DNA from: Anaerotalea alkaliphila
GTDB lineage: Bacteria; Bacillota; Clostridia; Lachnospirales; Vallitaleaceae
Length of the DNA: 64,000 nt
NCBI RefSeq assembly: GCF_010179735.1
Contig: NZ_JAAEEH010000006.1
Location: 1-64,000, forward strand
Reading direction: 5' to 3'
The translations under genes were made by a program, and so were the position numbers. A model generated the notes under the pieces. The model searched no databases. It was not told the DNA's origin and was given only the letters and a program-made list of their open reading frames with translations. Below are positions 1-8,192 of this stretch, in pieces. Numbering within the stretch: the stretch's first letter is position 1; each line of letters starts with the position of its first letter.

Positions 1-52
1 ATAACACATATTCAAAAGCAGCTACTACTTTTTTGTTCTAAATCAAAAAAAC

Positions 53-154
53 ATGGCTACGGGAAAGACTAAAGGCTTGAAAAACGATGTGCCTTGCCTA
101 GCCATCGCGCCAGCGATTTGGTACAATCAAAGGGAAACAACCTCGAAGTCGAGG
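53..154 (+). promoter_or_regulatory. Possible structured 5' leader of the rubredoxin gene
   Basis: The region before the first gene can fold into several short perfect hairpins. ATGGCTA (53-59) pairs with TAGCCAT (99-105) around an inner AAGGC (72-76)/GCCTT (91-95) stem. ATCGC (104-108) pairs with GCGAT (113-117) and shares two bases with the first stem, so the two compete. CCTCG (141-145) pairs with CGAGG (150-154). I do not recognise a known riboswitch class. The promoter would lie outside the window or within its first 50 bases. Confidence 0.3.
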
Positions 155-189
155 GGTGACATCCAAAAGGACCGGAGGGAGGGTTTGCT

Positions 190-858
190 TTGGCAAAATA
201 CACATGCACCGTTTGCGGTTATGTCTATGACGAAGCACTGGGCGATCCAGGCAACGGGATCGCACCGGGGACGAAATGGGAAGATGTTCCACAGGACTGG
301 ACCTGCCCGTTATGCGGAGCGGTGAAAGCCGATTTTGAAGGGGAGGAAGCCGCTGTCAAGCCTGTGGCACAGGAAGCGGCTGCCGCAGAAAGTGATGCCG
401 GCGGCAGTGGGGAATTGTCCTATGGGGAAATCAGCGCATTGTTTTCCAACCTTTCAAAAGGCTGCGTGAAGCAGTACCGTGTGGAAGAGGCGGAATTGTT
501 CGACCAATTGGCGGAATTCTACAAGGCGAAAAGCGGTGTTGCGAGTGAAGGCCAATTGAAGCTGATCGGCGCCCTTGTGGACCAGGACCTGGCGTCAGGC
601 TATGGGCAGGCGAACCGGATTGCGGCGGATGCGGAGGACCGGGGAGCGCTTAGGGCGCTTGCGTGGGGGGAAAAGGTCACAAGGATCCTGAACTCCATCC
701 TTGGCCGGTATGAGAAACAGCAGGACGCATTGCTGGAGAACACGCGCATCCATGTTTGCGACATCTGCGGATTCGTGTACATCGGGGATGACCTTCCCGA
801 CATCTGTCCTGTCTGCAAGGTTCCGAACAAAAAAATCACCGAGGTCATAAGGGGGTAG
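190..858 (+). CDS. Rubredoxin-domain protein with C-terminal zinc-ribbon/rubredoxin-like knuckles
   Basis: The 222-residue protein begins with a rubredoxin domain: C6xxC9 and C39xxC42, with the usual GYVYD and DWTCPLCG surroundings. A helical middle of about 110 residues follows, then a second four-cysteine module (C190, C193, C206, C209). A rubredoxin iron site carries single electrons, so a cytosolic role in peroxide or oxygen reduction is likely, probably as partner of the rubrerythrin five bases downstream. The start is TTG, chosen because the rubredoxin fold begins immediately and a GGAGGGAGG ribosome binding site precedes it. The middle may be a degenerate ferritin-like domain; I see no clear set of iron-binding glutamates. 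Confidence 0.85.
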   Translation: MAKYTCTVCGYVYDEALGDPGNGIAPGTKWEDVPQDWTCPLCGAVKADFEGEEAAVKPVAQEAAAAESDAGGSGELSYGEISALFSNLSKGCVKQYRVEEAELFDQLAEFYKAKSGVASEGQLKLIGALVDQDLASGYGQANRIAADAEDRGALRALAWGEKVTRILNSILGRYEKQQDALLENTRIHVCDICGFVYIGDDLPDICPVCKVPNKKITEVIRG

Positions 859-863
859 GGAGA

Positions 864-1874
864 ATGCATGCGGTTAGAAACATAAGCCTTTGTACGAAAG
901 ATTGCCTTTGCCTGTACGTTTGCCCCACAGGGGCGACGGATACGGAGACGGGTCAGATCGACGCGGAGAAATGCCTGGACGGATGCCGCCTATGTGTGGA
1001 TGCCTGCCCGTCCCATGCGATTTCCCTGGTCCCAGAGAAATTCCCGGCCCAGCAGGAAAAGACGGATGCCGTCAGGCAAGCGCTGCTGTCCTTGGCGGAG
1101 AGCAAAGTGAAGCAGGAAAAAATCGCCGCCGACATCGGGAAAAACACGGACAATCCGATCCTGCGCCAGCTTGCCAAGGCGTTGGCCCTGTCCAACAGGC
1201 TCATGGCGGAGGACCTGATCCGGGAATCGGGCTACATGCTTCCCCAGAGCAGGAACGTCCAGGATTTTCTCCAAACATTGCTGGCTGCGAATCAACCGGC
1301 AGGCTTTCCCAAGGAAGCTGCGGAAAGGTTGCTGGAGATCCTCAATAATAAAGATAAGAACAAGGAGGACAAAAAGATGAGTGGAAAGAACACGACATTG
1401 GACAACCTGATGGAAGCCTTCGCCGGCGAATCCCAAGCAAACAGGAAATACCTGGCCTATTCCAAGAAGGCTGAAAAGGACGGAAACCTGAATGCAGCCA
1501 AGCTCTTCAAGGCCGCTTCCGACGCCGAAACCCTGCATGCCCTGAAGCATTTCGAGGTCGCGGGAAAGATCGCCACCACAGCGGACAACCTGAAGGATGC
1601 AGTCGCGGGGGAGACCCACGAGTACAAGGAGATGTACCCGGATTTCGTGAAGTTGGCGGAAGAGGAAGGGAACAAGGCGGCACTCCTGTCCTTCACCTAC
1701 GCCATGAAGGCGGAGGAAGTCCACGCGAGGCTTTACCAGGAGGCGCTGGATAACCTGGACCAGACGGAAGGGGTATTCTACTATCTGTGCCCCATATGCG
1801 GAAACATCGAAAAATTCCGTCCGGAGAAATGCAGCATCTGCGGCGTCCCGGGATCCAAGTTCATCGAATATTGA
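864..1874 (+). CDS. Ferredoxin-rubrerythrin fusion (or two genes read in one frame)
   Basis: Residues 1-55 hold two 4Fe-4S cysteine sets (C10, C14/C16, C20 and C37, C41, C44, C48). Residues 56-160 are helical. From Met172 (position 1377) the sequence is a standard 165-residue rubrerythrin: the ferritin-like di-iron part with the EAFAGESQA segment, then a rubredoxin tail (C309, C312, C323, C326). Rubrerythrin reduces hydrogen peroxide in anaerobes. The Lys/Asp/Glu-rich linker just before Met172 is encoded by DNA containing AAGGAGG seven bases before that ATG, so a separate rubrerythrin may also start there. It lies five bases after the rubredoxin gene, presumably in the same transcript. Confidence 0.88.
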   Translation: MHAVRNISLCTKDCLCLYVCPTGATDTETGQIDAEKCLDGCRLCVDACPSHAISLVPEKFPAQQEKTDAVRQALLSLAESKVKQEKIAADIGKNTDNPILRQLAKALALSNRLMAEDLIRESGYMLPQSRNVQDFLQTLLAANQPAGFPKEAAERLLEILNNKDKNKEDKKMSGKNTTLDNLMEAFAGESQANRKYLAYSKKAEKDGNLNAAKLFKAASDAETLHALKHFEVAGKIATTADNLKDAVAGETHEYKEMYPDFVKLAEEEGNKAALLSFTYAMKAEEVHARLYQEALDNLDQTEGVFYYLCPICGNIEKFRPEKCSICGVPGSKFIEY

Positions 1875-1876
1875 TC

Positions 1877-1899
1877 CGAGGGGGGGCGCACCCCCCTCG
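1877..1899 (+). terminator. GC-rich hairpin after rubrerythrin
   Basis: CGAGGGGGG (1877-1885) pairs perfectly with CCCCCCTCG (1891-1899) over a 5-base loop. It begins three bases after the rubrerythrin stop codon, and only a short T stretch follows. Confidence 0.6.
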
Positions 1900-1904
1900 T
1901 TTGT

Positions 1905-1943
1905 CGAATGCGCATTTGGGGACAGTCCCCAAATGCGCATTCG
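1905..1943. repeat. Dispersed inverted repeat, copy 1 (REP-like; also terminator-like)
   Basis: An 18-bp perfect inverted repeat, CGAATGCGCATTTGGGGA, with a 3-base CAG centre, followed by a run of eight T residues. It shares its GCGCA(C/T)TTGGGG arms with copies at 2771, 12403 and 14849, and more loosely with 9186. Confidence 0.85.
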
Positions 1944-1989
1944 TTTTTTTGGCAGCTTTTCCTGCGAAAACCAAAACAATAAATATTTG

Positions 1990-2018
1990 TTGAATAACAA
2001 TAAATTCCGTGCTAGAAT
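1990..2018 (+). promoter_or_regulatory. Promoter of the DUF2975/HTH pair
   Basis: TTGAAT (1990-1995), 17-bp spacer, TAGAAT (2013-2018) with an extended TGC just before the -10. It lies 43 bases upstream of the chosen ATG. Confidence 0.6.
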
Positions 2019-2060
2019 CATGTTGAGAAATATGTTTGAAAAAAATGTGAGGTGCGGCCT

Positions 2061-2540
2061 ATGAAACGAGAAACCATTTTTCTGAAGTTTGTTGTTGTTC
2101 TGATGGGACTCCCTGTCCTTGCCCTGTGCATATTCGTTTTGCCGGGAATCGCCGGATGGTTTGCGGAGTTGAATCCGGAATTGTCCTTTTTGCGGTATCC
2201 CTTTTTGACAGGGCTGTATGCAACGGCAATCGTATTCTTCGTTGCATTGCACCAGACGTTCCAGCTTCTGAGGCATATCGACAAGGGCCAGGCGTTCTCG
2301 GAGTTGTCCGTAAAGGCCTTGAAGACCATCAAATGCTGTGCGCTCACCATCAGCGCCTTTTATGTGTTGTTCATGCCGCTCATTTACCTCATGGCGGAGG
2401 TTGACGACGCACCGGGGATGATCCTGATCGGGATGGTCATCATTTTCGGATGCCTGGTGATTGCGGTCTTTGCGGCGATCCTGCAAAGGCTGCTGAAAAA
2501 CGCCATAGATATCAAATCAGAAAACGACCTGACGGTTTGA
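2061..2540 (+). CDS. DUF2975-family membrane protein
   Basis: This 159-residue protein has four predicted membrane helices (about residues 10-30, 48-68, 92-115 and 120-145) and the HxTFxLLxxIDKGxAFS segment typical of DUF2975 proteins. The function of the family is unknown. Its members are usually followed by a small YozG-like HTH protein, as here with a 10-base gap. ATG 2061 is preferred to the in-frame GTG at 2052 because the GAGGTG ribosome binding site is correctly spaced for it. The pair probably forms a small regulatory unit in which the membrane protein modulates the DNA-binding partner; that is inference. Confidence 0.8.
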   Translation: MKRETIFLKFVVVLMGLPVLALCIFVLPGIAGWFAELNPELSFLRYPFLTGLYATAIVFFVALHQTFQLLRHIDKGQAFSELSVKALKTIKCCALTISAFYVLFMPLIYLMAEVDDAPGMILIGMVIIFGCLVIAVFAAILQRLLKNAIDIKSENDLTV

Positions 2541-2550
2541 GGGGGATGAC

Positions 2551-2757
2551 ATGGCGATAATCATCAATGTAGATGTGATGCTGGCAAGAAGGAAAATGAG
2601 CGTGACAGAACTTTCCGAAAGGGTCGGGATAACCATGGCCAACCTTTCCATATTGAAGAATGGAAAGGCAAAGGCGATCCGGTTTTCGACGCTGGAGGGG
2701 ATCTGCAAGGCTTTGGAATGTCAGCCGGGCGACATTCTGGAATACCGGGGTGATTGA
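2551..2757 (+). CDS. Small XRE-family HTH regulator (YozG-like)
   Basis: The 68-residue protein is almost entirely one XRE-type helix-turn-helix: MSVTELSERVGITMANLSIL forms the two helices, and the tail ALECQPGDILEY is typical of YozG-like proteins paired with DUF2975. It probably binds DNA as a dimer and may control its own operon. A GAGGGGG ribosome binding site precedes the ATG. The inverted repeat at 2771 forms its transcript end. Confidence 0.88.
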   Translation: MAIIINVDVMLARRKMSVTELSERVGITMANLSILKNGKAKAIRFSTLEGICKALECQPGDILEYRGD

Positions 2758-2770
2758 GAAGGTCAAATTC

Positions 2771-2805
2771 AATGCGCATTTGGGGACAGACCCCAAGTGC
2801 GCATT
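2771..2805. repeat. Dispersed inverted repeat, copy 2
   Basis: AATGCGCATTTGGGG (2771-2785), centre ACAGA, CCCCAAGTGCGCATT (2791-2805). One position is a G-U type mismatch, and TTTTCTC follows. It sits 13 bases after the HTH gene stop. Confidence 0.85.
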
Positions 2806-2810
2806 TTCTC

Positions 2811-2839
2811 TTGTGCAACCGGCGCGCATCGGTTAATAT
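2811..2839 (+). promoter_or_regulatory. Putative promoter of the lipoprotein-metallopeptidase operon
   Basis: TTGTGC (2811-2816), 17-bp spacer, TAATAT (2834-2839), 28 bases before the start codon. The -35 is a weak match. Confidence 0.4.
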
Positions 2840-2866
2840 GGAAGCAACAATGCAGAGGGGGTATTC

Positions 2867-4735
2867 ATGATGTTTCTATTCCAAAAGGTCAATGCAATAA
2901 TATTTTTCGCCAGGGTCCTGATTCTGGCCCTGGCGGTTTCAAGCATGACGGGATGCGACAAGGCGGAGCGGAAGATGCTGCCGGAGGGGCCGGTCCAGGC
3001 CCAGGACGTGCCGGTGGACCTGGAGGCCGTCAAGGCGGACCTGCTGGAGGAGTATGTGTTCTACACCGGCGTGGCGACGGTGATGGAGGACCAGAGCTGG
3101 GTCGCCAAGTATCAGGACGGCACCCACGGGGAGGGGGACGCCCTGTTCACGTCGGTGGACTACCTGGTGCATGATCCCCGGACAGGCAATTGCCATCTTC
3201 TGGCCAGGGACCTGACCTACAGCAGCCAGCATGCAATCACAGTCAACGACATGCATGGGGCCTACATCTCGACGGCGCATGTGAACGCCGCCGGCGAGCT
3301 GAGCGAATATTACGGCACAGGACTGCTCACGACCAGGGAGGTGGCGGACGCCGACCCTTCGGGGACGCCGTCCTACCAGCTAGACTTTTCGGCGAACCCC
3401 GTGCGGATCGACGGCGGGGAGCAGCTTGTGCTCACCCTGCCCCCCACCCGGAACAGGCAGTGGGTGGCCTACACCTCCACGGCGGACACCGTGCGCCTGG
3501 GGGTCGAACGGGTCCTGCCCCCGGACGGGGCGCCGAACGCAAGCATAGGACAGATGCCTGGCCTGGACAATCTGTCCGACACCAAGACCTACGGCAACCG
3601 GGAGTCAAGGGCTTATGAAGCCACGAGCCGGATCTGGAACGTGAAGGGCACCTTCTCCTACACCTACCGGAAAATAGGCCATGGGGAGGCCATGGACGCA
3701 ATCGATCGGATCAGGGAGGAGAACCTGGACAGGGAGCTCTACGAGGCGCTGGCCCAGGACCTGCCCCGGCCCTGGCGGGAAACGGCCGTCGTGGGGGACC
3801 ATCTCCAGGGGCTAGCGGACGCCTCCGTCCAGGCGGGTTCCATCCTGGACGGGGTGGATTCCGCCTCCGGCTCCGGCCCTTCCAGCCCCAAGCGGGCCGT
3901 GGAGCTCACGGCACTGAATCCGGAATTCCAGGAGGCGCTGGACCGGATGAAGGTGGAGCTGGAGGGCGTACAGGGGGACCAGGGGGCCCTCAGGAGCCTG
4001 GAAGGCGCTGTCCTGGAGACATCTGGTGCAGACGGTGCCGGACCCCGGCAGAAGAAGATGGGGGAGAGCTATACGGGGACCGAACTCCTGCTGGCGAAAA
4101 TCTTCGGGGAATATGAGGGGCTCCACCAGCGCATGGAGAAAAACCTGCAGGGGCTGCGGGAGCTTCTGCCCAAGGGGGACGCCCTGGAGGCCCGGGAAGT
4201 GGAGGTGCTCGTGGAAGGATGCAGGGCCCTTTTCCAGGAGATGGAGCTCCTGAACCGGAAGGTGGAGGCGCTGCTGGAGGACCTGAACGCCACCCTCGCC
4301 GACCTGGAGGACCCCTATGGGGACCTGGAGGAAATGTACGCCCGCTGGCCGGAAATCGCGGATGCGGCCGCATCCGCAGACGTATCCGTGGACGTGGAGG
4401 AAGGCACCGTTTTGCCGGAGGGATACCCTTCCCAGTTGGTGCCGGTCATCGGTAACGCGGTGGTCGCCGTCACCGAACGGGTGCCCGGGGAAGGGGGCGC
4501 GCCGGATGGCTACATGGTCACGCTGAAATCAGGGCAACCGGTCCAGGAGGTGCTTGCGTACTACCAGGAGGCGCTAAAGGGGCTGGAGGACCTGGAGACG
4601 GTGCAGGTGCCGGGGACGGACATGGTGGTGCTGTCGGGGACCGAAGGGTCCTACCTGGTTTCCGTCATGGTCACGGCCAACACGCTGGGAGGCCCGGAGG
4701 CCACGATGGTGCAGATCATGGTTTCGGCGGAATAG
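2867..4735 (+). CDS. Large lipoprotein of unknown function
   Basis: A 622-residue exported protein. The N terminus has a hydrophobic stretch (residues 8-26) ending in a lipobox, SMTGC, so Cys30 (Cys29 if the second ATG is used) would be lipid-modified and hold the protein on the outer face of the membrane. The middle is rich in Asp, Gly and Pro. Residues about 350-500 are strongly charged and probably helical, possibly coiled coil. The last 90 residues look like a separate compact domain. I recognise no enzyme motif. It is followed after 15 bases by a secreted metallopeptidase-like protein, so the two probably act together at the cell surface. Confidence 0.75.
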   Translation: MMFLFQKVNAIIFFARVLILALAVSSMTGCDKAERKMLPEGPVQAQDVPVDLEAVKADLLEEYVFYTGVATVMEDQSWVAKYQDGTHGEGDALFTSVDYLVHDPRTGNCHLLARDLTYSSQHAITVNDMHGAYISTAHVNAAGELSEYYGTGLLTTREVADADPSGTPSYQLDFSANPVRIDGGEQLVLTLPPTRNRQWVAYTSTADTVRLGVERVLPPDGAPNASIGQMPGLDNLSDTKTYGNRESRAYEATSRIWNVKGTFSYTYRKIGHGEAMDAIDRIREENLDRELYEALAQDLPRPWRETAVVGDHLQGLADASVQAGSILDGVDSASGSGPSSPKRAVELTALNPEFQEALDRMKVELEGVQGDQGALRSLEGAVLETSGADGAGPRQKKMGESYTGTELLLAKIFGEYEGLHQRMEKNLQGLRELLPKGDALEAREVEVLVEGCRALFQEMELLNRKVEALLEDLNATLADLEDPYGDLEEMYARWPEIADAAASADVSVDVEEGTVLPEGYPSQLVPVIGNAVVAVTERVPGEGGAPDGYMVTLKSGQPVQEVLAYYQEALKGLEDLETVQVPGTDMVVLSGTEGSYLVSVMVTANTLGGPEATMVQIMVSAE

Positions 4736-4750
4736 GGGAGGAGAGAGCGT

Positions 4751-7700
4751 ATGGAAGCCTATCGATGGAAAAAGAAGAATCTGCTTCTCCTCCTTGTGTT
4801 GCCGCTTCTTCTGGCGGTCCTGACGGGAACCGTCCAGGGGGAGACCCGGCGCATCGTCCTGGACCCGCCGCCCACCTTGGTGGGGGGGATGGAGATCATC
4901 GAGTGCCCCACCTGCGGCACCATACTGGGTACCCAGGAACACTTCTGGACCGTAAGCGGAGACGGTTCCAACCCCCACACCCCGGACGGGTACACCTACA
5001 CCTACGACTACACCCTACGAAGCGAAGAGCCCTGCCCCAAGTGTGCGGCAACGGCGGCGGTTGCGGGTGGGGCCTGGGTGCTGCAGGAGACGGAAACCTT
5101 TTGGAAGCGGGACGGGGAAGGGTGGATCGAACGTCCGGAGGGGGACGTCCTGGAGACCGCCTATAATGGGGGGACCCATGGCACCGGCTACAGGGACACC
5201 CACCGGGTTTCTTATGAAAACAACCGGCTTGCCGTGGAAGGCCACTACATCGTGCTGACGGCGCCGGGGCGGCTGGGGGAACGGCAGGTGCTTGTCTACG
5301 ACGCTTCCTTGAGCGTTTCGGCAGAGAATGCGCCTTCTTCCATCGCGCCGGGGGAACGGGTGGAAATCCAGGCAAGCGGAAGCCGGACCAGCCGGATTTT
5401 GGAGTCCGAGGAGGGCTATACGGACGGGGAGCCGGCAGGTAAGGTCACCATGTACTTCTCCAACGAGTCCAAGGGGAATTACATTGGCAGCCTGTTCGCC
5501 CCCTTGAACGAGCAGGTAGCGGACAATTACGACCATTCCATTCTGATCGGCAAGACAATTCCGGAGAATTCCGCCACATTCAGCGCAACGGCACCGGAAT
5601 ACAGGCCGGAGCTCAATGACCTGTACCTGACCGTACTGCAGGAAGTCCTGCCCTCCTACGGCTGGGTCCAGGTCTACAAGGAATACCATTACGTCTGGTC
5701 CCAGGACGGGATTGCGGCCATCCCGCCCGCCGCCCGGGATCCCCTGGATCCTGTGGAACAGGTCGAGGACAGGGGGCCATCGGACGTGTCGGGAGAGGAC
5801 GTCACCGACATAAAGACCGCAGCGGTGGTGGGGGTTGCCGCCGCCGTTGCCGCCCTGGCGGGAGCCGGCGCTTCCCTGGGGGGAGGGGAGGCCGCCCCGA
5901 AAGAGGACCCCAGGCAAAAGAAGGGGGACTACCGGATGGTCGTCCACAAGACTTTCGGGGACACCATCGTCCATGGAAAAACGGACCAGTTCATTGCGGC
6001 GCGGATCGAAAGCAGGAACGGACAGACCGGAGCCTGGGCGTTCGACGCAGCCCGAACGGGCGCCCTGTCGGCGACGCTCACCCAGGCCCAGGGATTGGGG
6101 CTCTACCCACCTCCGTCGATCCCTCCCGCACCGGGAAAAGGGAATGTCATCATGCTTTCCAACGAGAGCCCGACGGAAACCCAGGCAACCATGACGTTCA
6201 CCTTCGCCGCTCCCGACGGCGGTTTCTTCCAGCGGAAGATGACCTTCAAGCTGGAGGGGGCACCGGCCATTCAGCTGGAATCGGACAAGGTCTGGTTCCT
6301 GGAAGGGGATTACGCCCCCTTCGAGCTGAAATGCCGGCTGGTCGGGTACGACGCTTCAAAACACAACATCGTCCTGGATGGGATGGACCGGGACATCCGT
6401 CTGGAAATGGCCAAGGACGCCCAAGGGGAGGATGTGGTCAGGATAACCCCCGCATCTGGGGTGTTCGACCACTGGGACAAGCAGGCTTTCGTCTATCCCT
6501 ACCCATGCTCCATCGCCTACGAGGACAAGACGACCTTCGAAAAGACAGCAAAAGCGGACTTTGTGGTGAACCTCTGCCATGAGGGCATCGGCCTGGCGAC
6601 CAAGCATGTGGAAAAGGTGACGAAAATCGACGAGCTTCCGGAAAAACTGGAGCTTTATGCGTTCACAGAAGCGGAATCCTTCCGCCGCACGGAAAAGATG
6701 GTGCGCCTGCCCCTGACGGTCGCCAGATGGGACGATAAGGGAAGAAGGTTGGAGTACGACACGGATGCGGCAGGAACCCTGCAGCTGGAGTACACGGTGG
6801 ACCTGCATTCCGACCAGCTGAAAACCACGGCTGCGCAAATGGAAGCCATCCGCGCAATGAAGGATGCCCGATTGAGGACCACCCCGGTCCATGAAAGGGA
6901 CCTGCAATATCATGCAGAGATGAAACCAGCTGTCTTCGGTACGATCACCACCGGGGAAACCGAGCCGGGGATGGCGCCCTTCCCCATCTTGCTGACCATA
7001 TCCCTGCCAGGAGGCAGGTATCCGGCCCTGGTGTTGAAAGGCAGCTTCAATCCCGTTTGCGACTGGGAGAAGATCGTGCGCTGGTTCTTCGACTACCCGT
7101 CCGGAACCTTTGCCGCCACCCAGATGAAGGTGGGGGATCCGGAGGTGTATGTGGAGGGCCTGCAGTTCATCGAAAACCGGGTGTTCTCCTTCAAGAATGT
7201 CCCCTTTGGGACGACCACCGACCAGAACCACTACGAAGACGGGGTCATCGCATCCACCACCCACAAGCGGGTCCGTTCCGTAGTGCTTCGGGACAGCGAC
7301 ATACCGACCGGAATCGGGGATTACATGAAGGCGCAAAGCCTGGTGCACGAACTGACCCATGCGGTGGAGCACAAGAAGATGGGGAGTGCCTGGACCATGG
7401 TGGCGGGAAAGGCGGGACATGAGCGCCACGCCTATTTCCTGCAGTATGCGTCCGACGCAATGCGTGAATTGGCCTTGGCGGAGCGGGGCGTGGATGTGGA
7501 GGACAATGTGAGCACGGCCATCGCAAGCATGCATAGGGTGTACAACACCCCCAACAATACGGAGGAACCGAGAAAACTATCCTGGTTTGGCTCCCGGATC
7601 CCCACCCAGCACGAACTCTTCCAGACGTATGTGGAGGAATGGCTGCAGATGGGGAGCGGGATGGCTGCCGGCAGGGTGGGGGAAGTCCTTTCCAGAATGT

Positions 7701-8164
7701 ACTATCCGGGAGCGTTGAAGAACAGCACCAGGAATTATCCTGCCGCCTTTGAAGTGCAAACCGGTCCGCTGAAGGGAAGCAAATTCCTCCTGTCCTGGGG
7801 CAATGGAAGTCTTGGTAAATTTACTGTCCTGCACAAGGACTACCAGTTCAACGTAATCCGTCCCCTGCGCTGGACGGGAGGACTTTCCCTGCAGGCGACG
7901 CTGGAAGTCGTCGACAAGCTTACCCTGGGGGGCATGGGGACGGGATCGGCCAAGCGGGGACGGGATACGTTCAAGGTGACCCTCACGGCGGCGGAAACCC
8001 TGGCAGCGGACCGCCCGGAGTATCCCGTGGTTTCCGGATTCAGCGCACAATGGAAGCTGGAGGGAGGAAACGACGAACACAGCATTGCAGCGCCTGCCGT
8101 GCGCAACGGTCAAATGACCACGGCACTGGTCAAAACGGATAACGATACTCTTAAATTCGATTGA
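4751..8164 (+). CDS. Secreted 1137-residue protein with HELTH zinc-metallopeptidase motif
   Basis: Residues 1-30 form a signal peptide (KKK, a leucine-rich core, likely cleavage near TVQG). A zinc-ribbon-like pair follows: C52xxC55 and C95xxC98. A second hydrophobic Ala/Gly/Val stretch at about 354-378 may be a membrane anchor or flexible hinge. Residues 866-870 read HELTH, the HExxH signature of zincin peptidases, in the context SLVHELTHAVEH; the third zinc ligand is not obvious, though a later GHERHAYF segment supplies candidates. The rest appears beta-rich. Substrate unknown. Neighbours are a lipoprotein upstream and a zinc-ribbon membrane protein downstream. The fold assignment rests on the motif only. 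Confidence 0.78.
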   Translation: MEAYRWKKKNLLLLLVLPLLLAVLTGTVQGETRRIVLDPPPTLVGGMEIIECPTCGTILGTQEHFWTVSGDGSNPHTPDGYTYTYDYTLRSEEPCPKCAATAAVAGGAWVLQETETFWKRDGEGWIERPEGDVLETAYNGGTHGTGYRDTHRVSYENNRLAVEGHYIVLTAPGRLGERQVLVYDASLSVSAENAPSSIAPGERVEIQASGSRTSRILESEEGYTDGEPAGKVTMYFSNESKGNYIGSLFAPLNEQVADNYDHSILIGKTIPENSATFSATAPEYRPELNDLYLTVLQEVLPSYGWVQVYKEYHYVWSQDGIAAIPPAARDPLDPVEQVEDRGPSDVSGEDVTDIKTAAVVGVAAAVAALAGAGASLGGGEAAPKEDPRQKKGDYRMVVHKTFGDTIVHGKTDQFIAARIESRNGQTGAWAFDAARTGALSATLTQAQGLGLYPPPSIPPAPGKGNVIMLSNESPTETQATMTFTFAAPDGGFFQRKMTFKLEGAPAIQLESDKVWFLEGDYAPFELKCRLVGYDASKHNIVLDGMDRDIRLEMAKDAQGEDVVRITPASGVFDHWDKQAFVYPYPCSIAYEDKTTFEKTAKADFVVNLCHEGIGLATKHVEKVTKIDELPEKLELYAFTEAESFRRTEKMVRLPLTVARWDDKGRRLEYDTDAAGTLQLEYTVDLHSDQLKTTAAQMEAIRAMKDARLRTTPVHERDLQYHAEMKPAVFGTITTGETEPGMAPFPILLTISLPGGRYPALVLKGSFNPVCDWEKIVRWFFDYPSGTFAATQMKVGDPEVYVEGLQFIENRVFSFKNVPFGTTTDQNHYEDGVIASTTHKRVRSVVLRDSDIPTGIGDYMKAQSLVHELTHAVEHKKMGSAWTMVAGKAGHERHAYFLQYASDAMRELALAERGVDVEDNVSTAIASMHRVYNTPNNTEEPRKLSWFGSRIPTQHELFQTYVEEWLQMGSGMAAGRVGEVLSRMYYPGALKNSTRNYPAAFEVQTGPLKGSKFLLSWGNGSLGKFTVLHKDYQFNVIRPLRWTGGLSLQATLEVVDKLTLGGMGTGSAKRGRDTFKVTLTAAETLAADRPEYPVVSGFSAQWKLEGGNDEHSIAAPAVRNGQMTTALVKTDNDTLKFD

Positions 8165-8192
8165 TACCACAGGGATGGGATTGGAGGCTGTC

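Noticed and set aside
990-2486. A 498-codon minus-strand frame opposite the rubrerythrin and DUF2975 genes.
   Set aside because: It crosses terminators and two recognised genes, and its product resembles no family.
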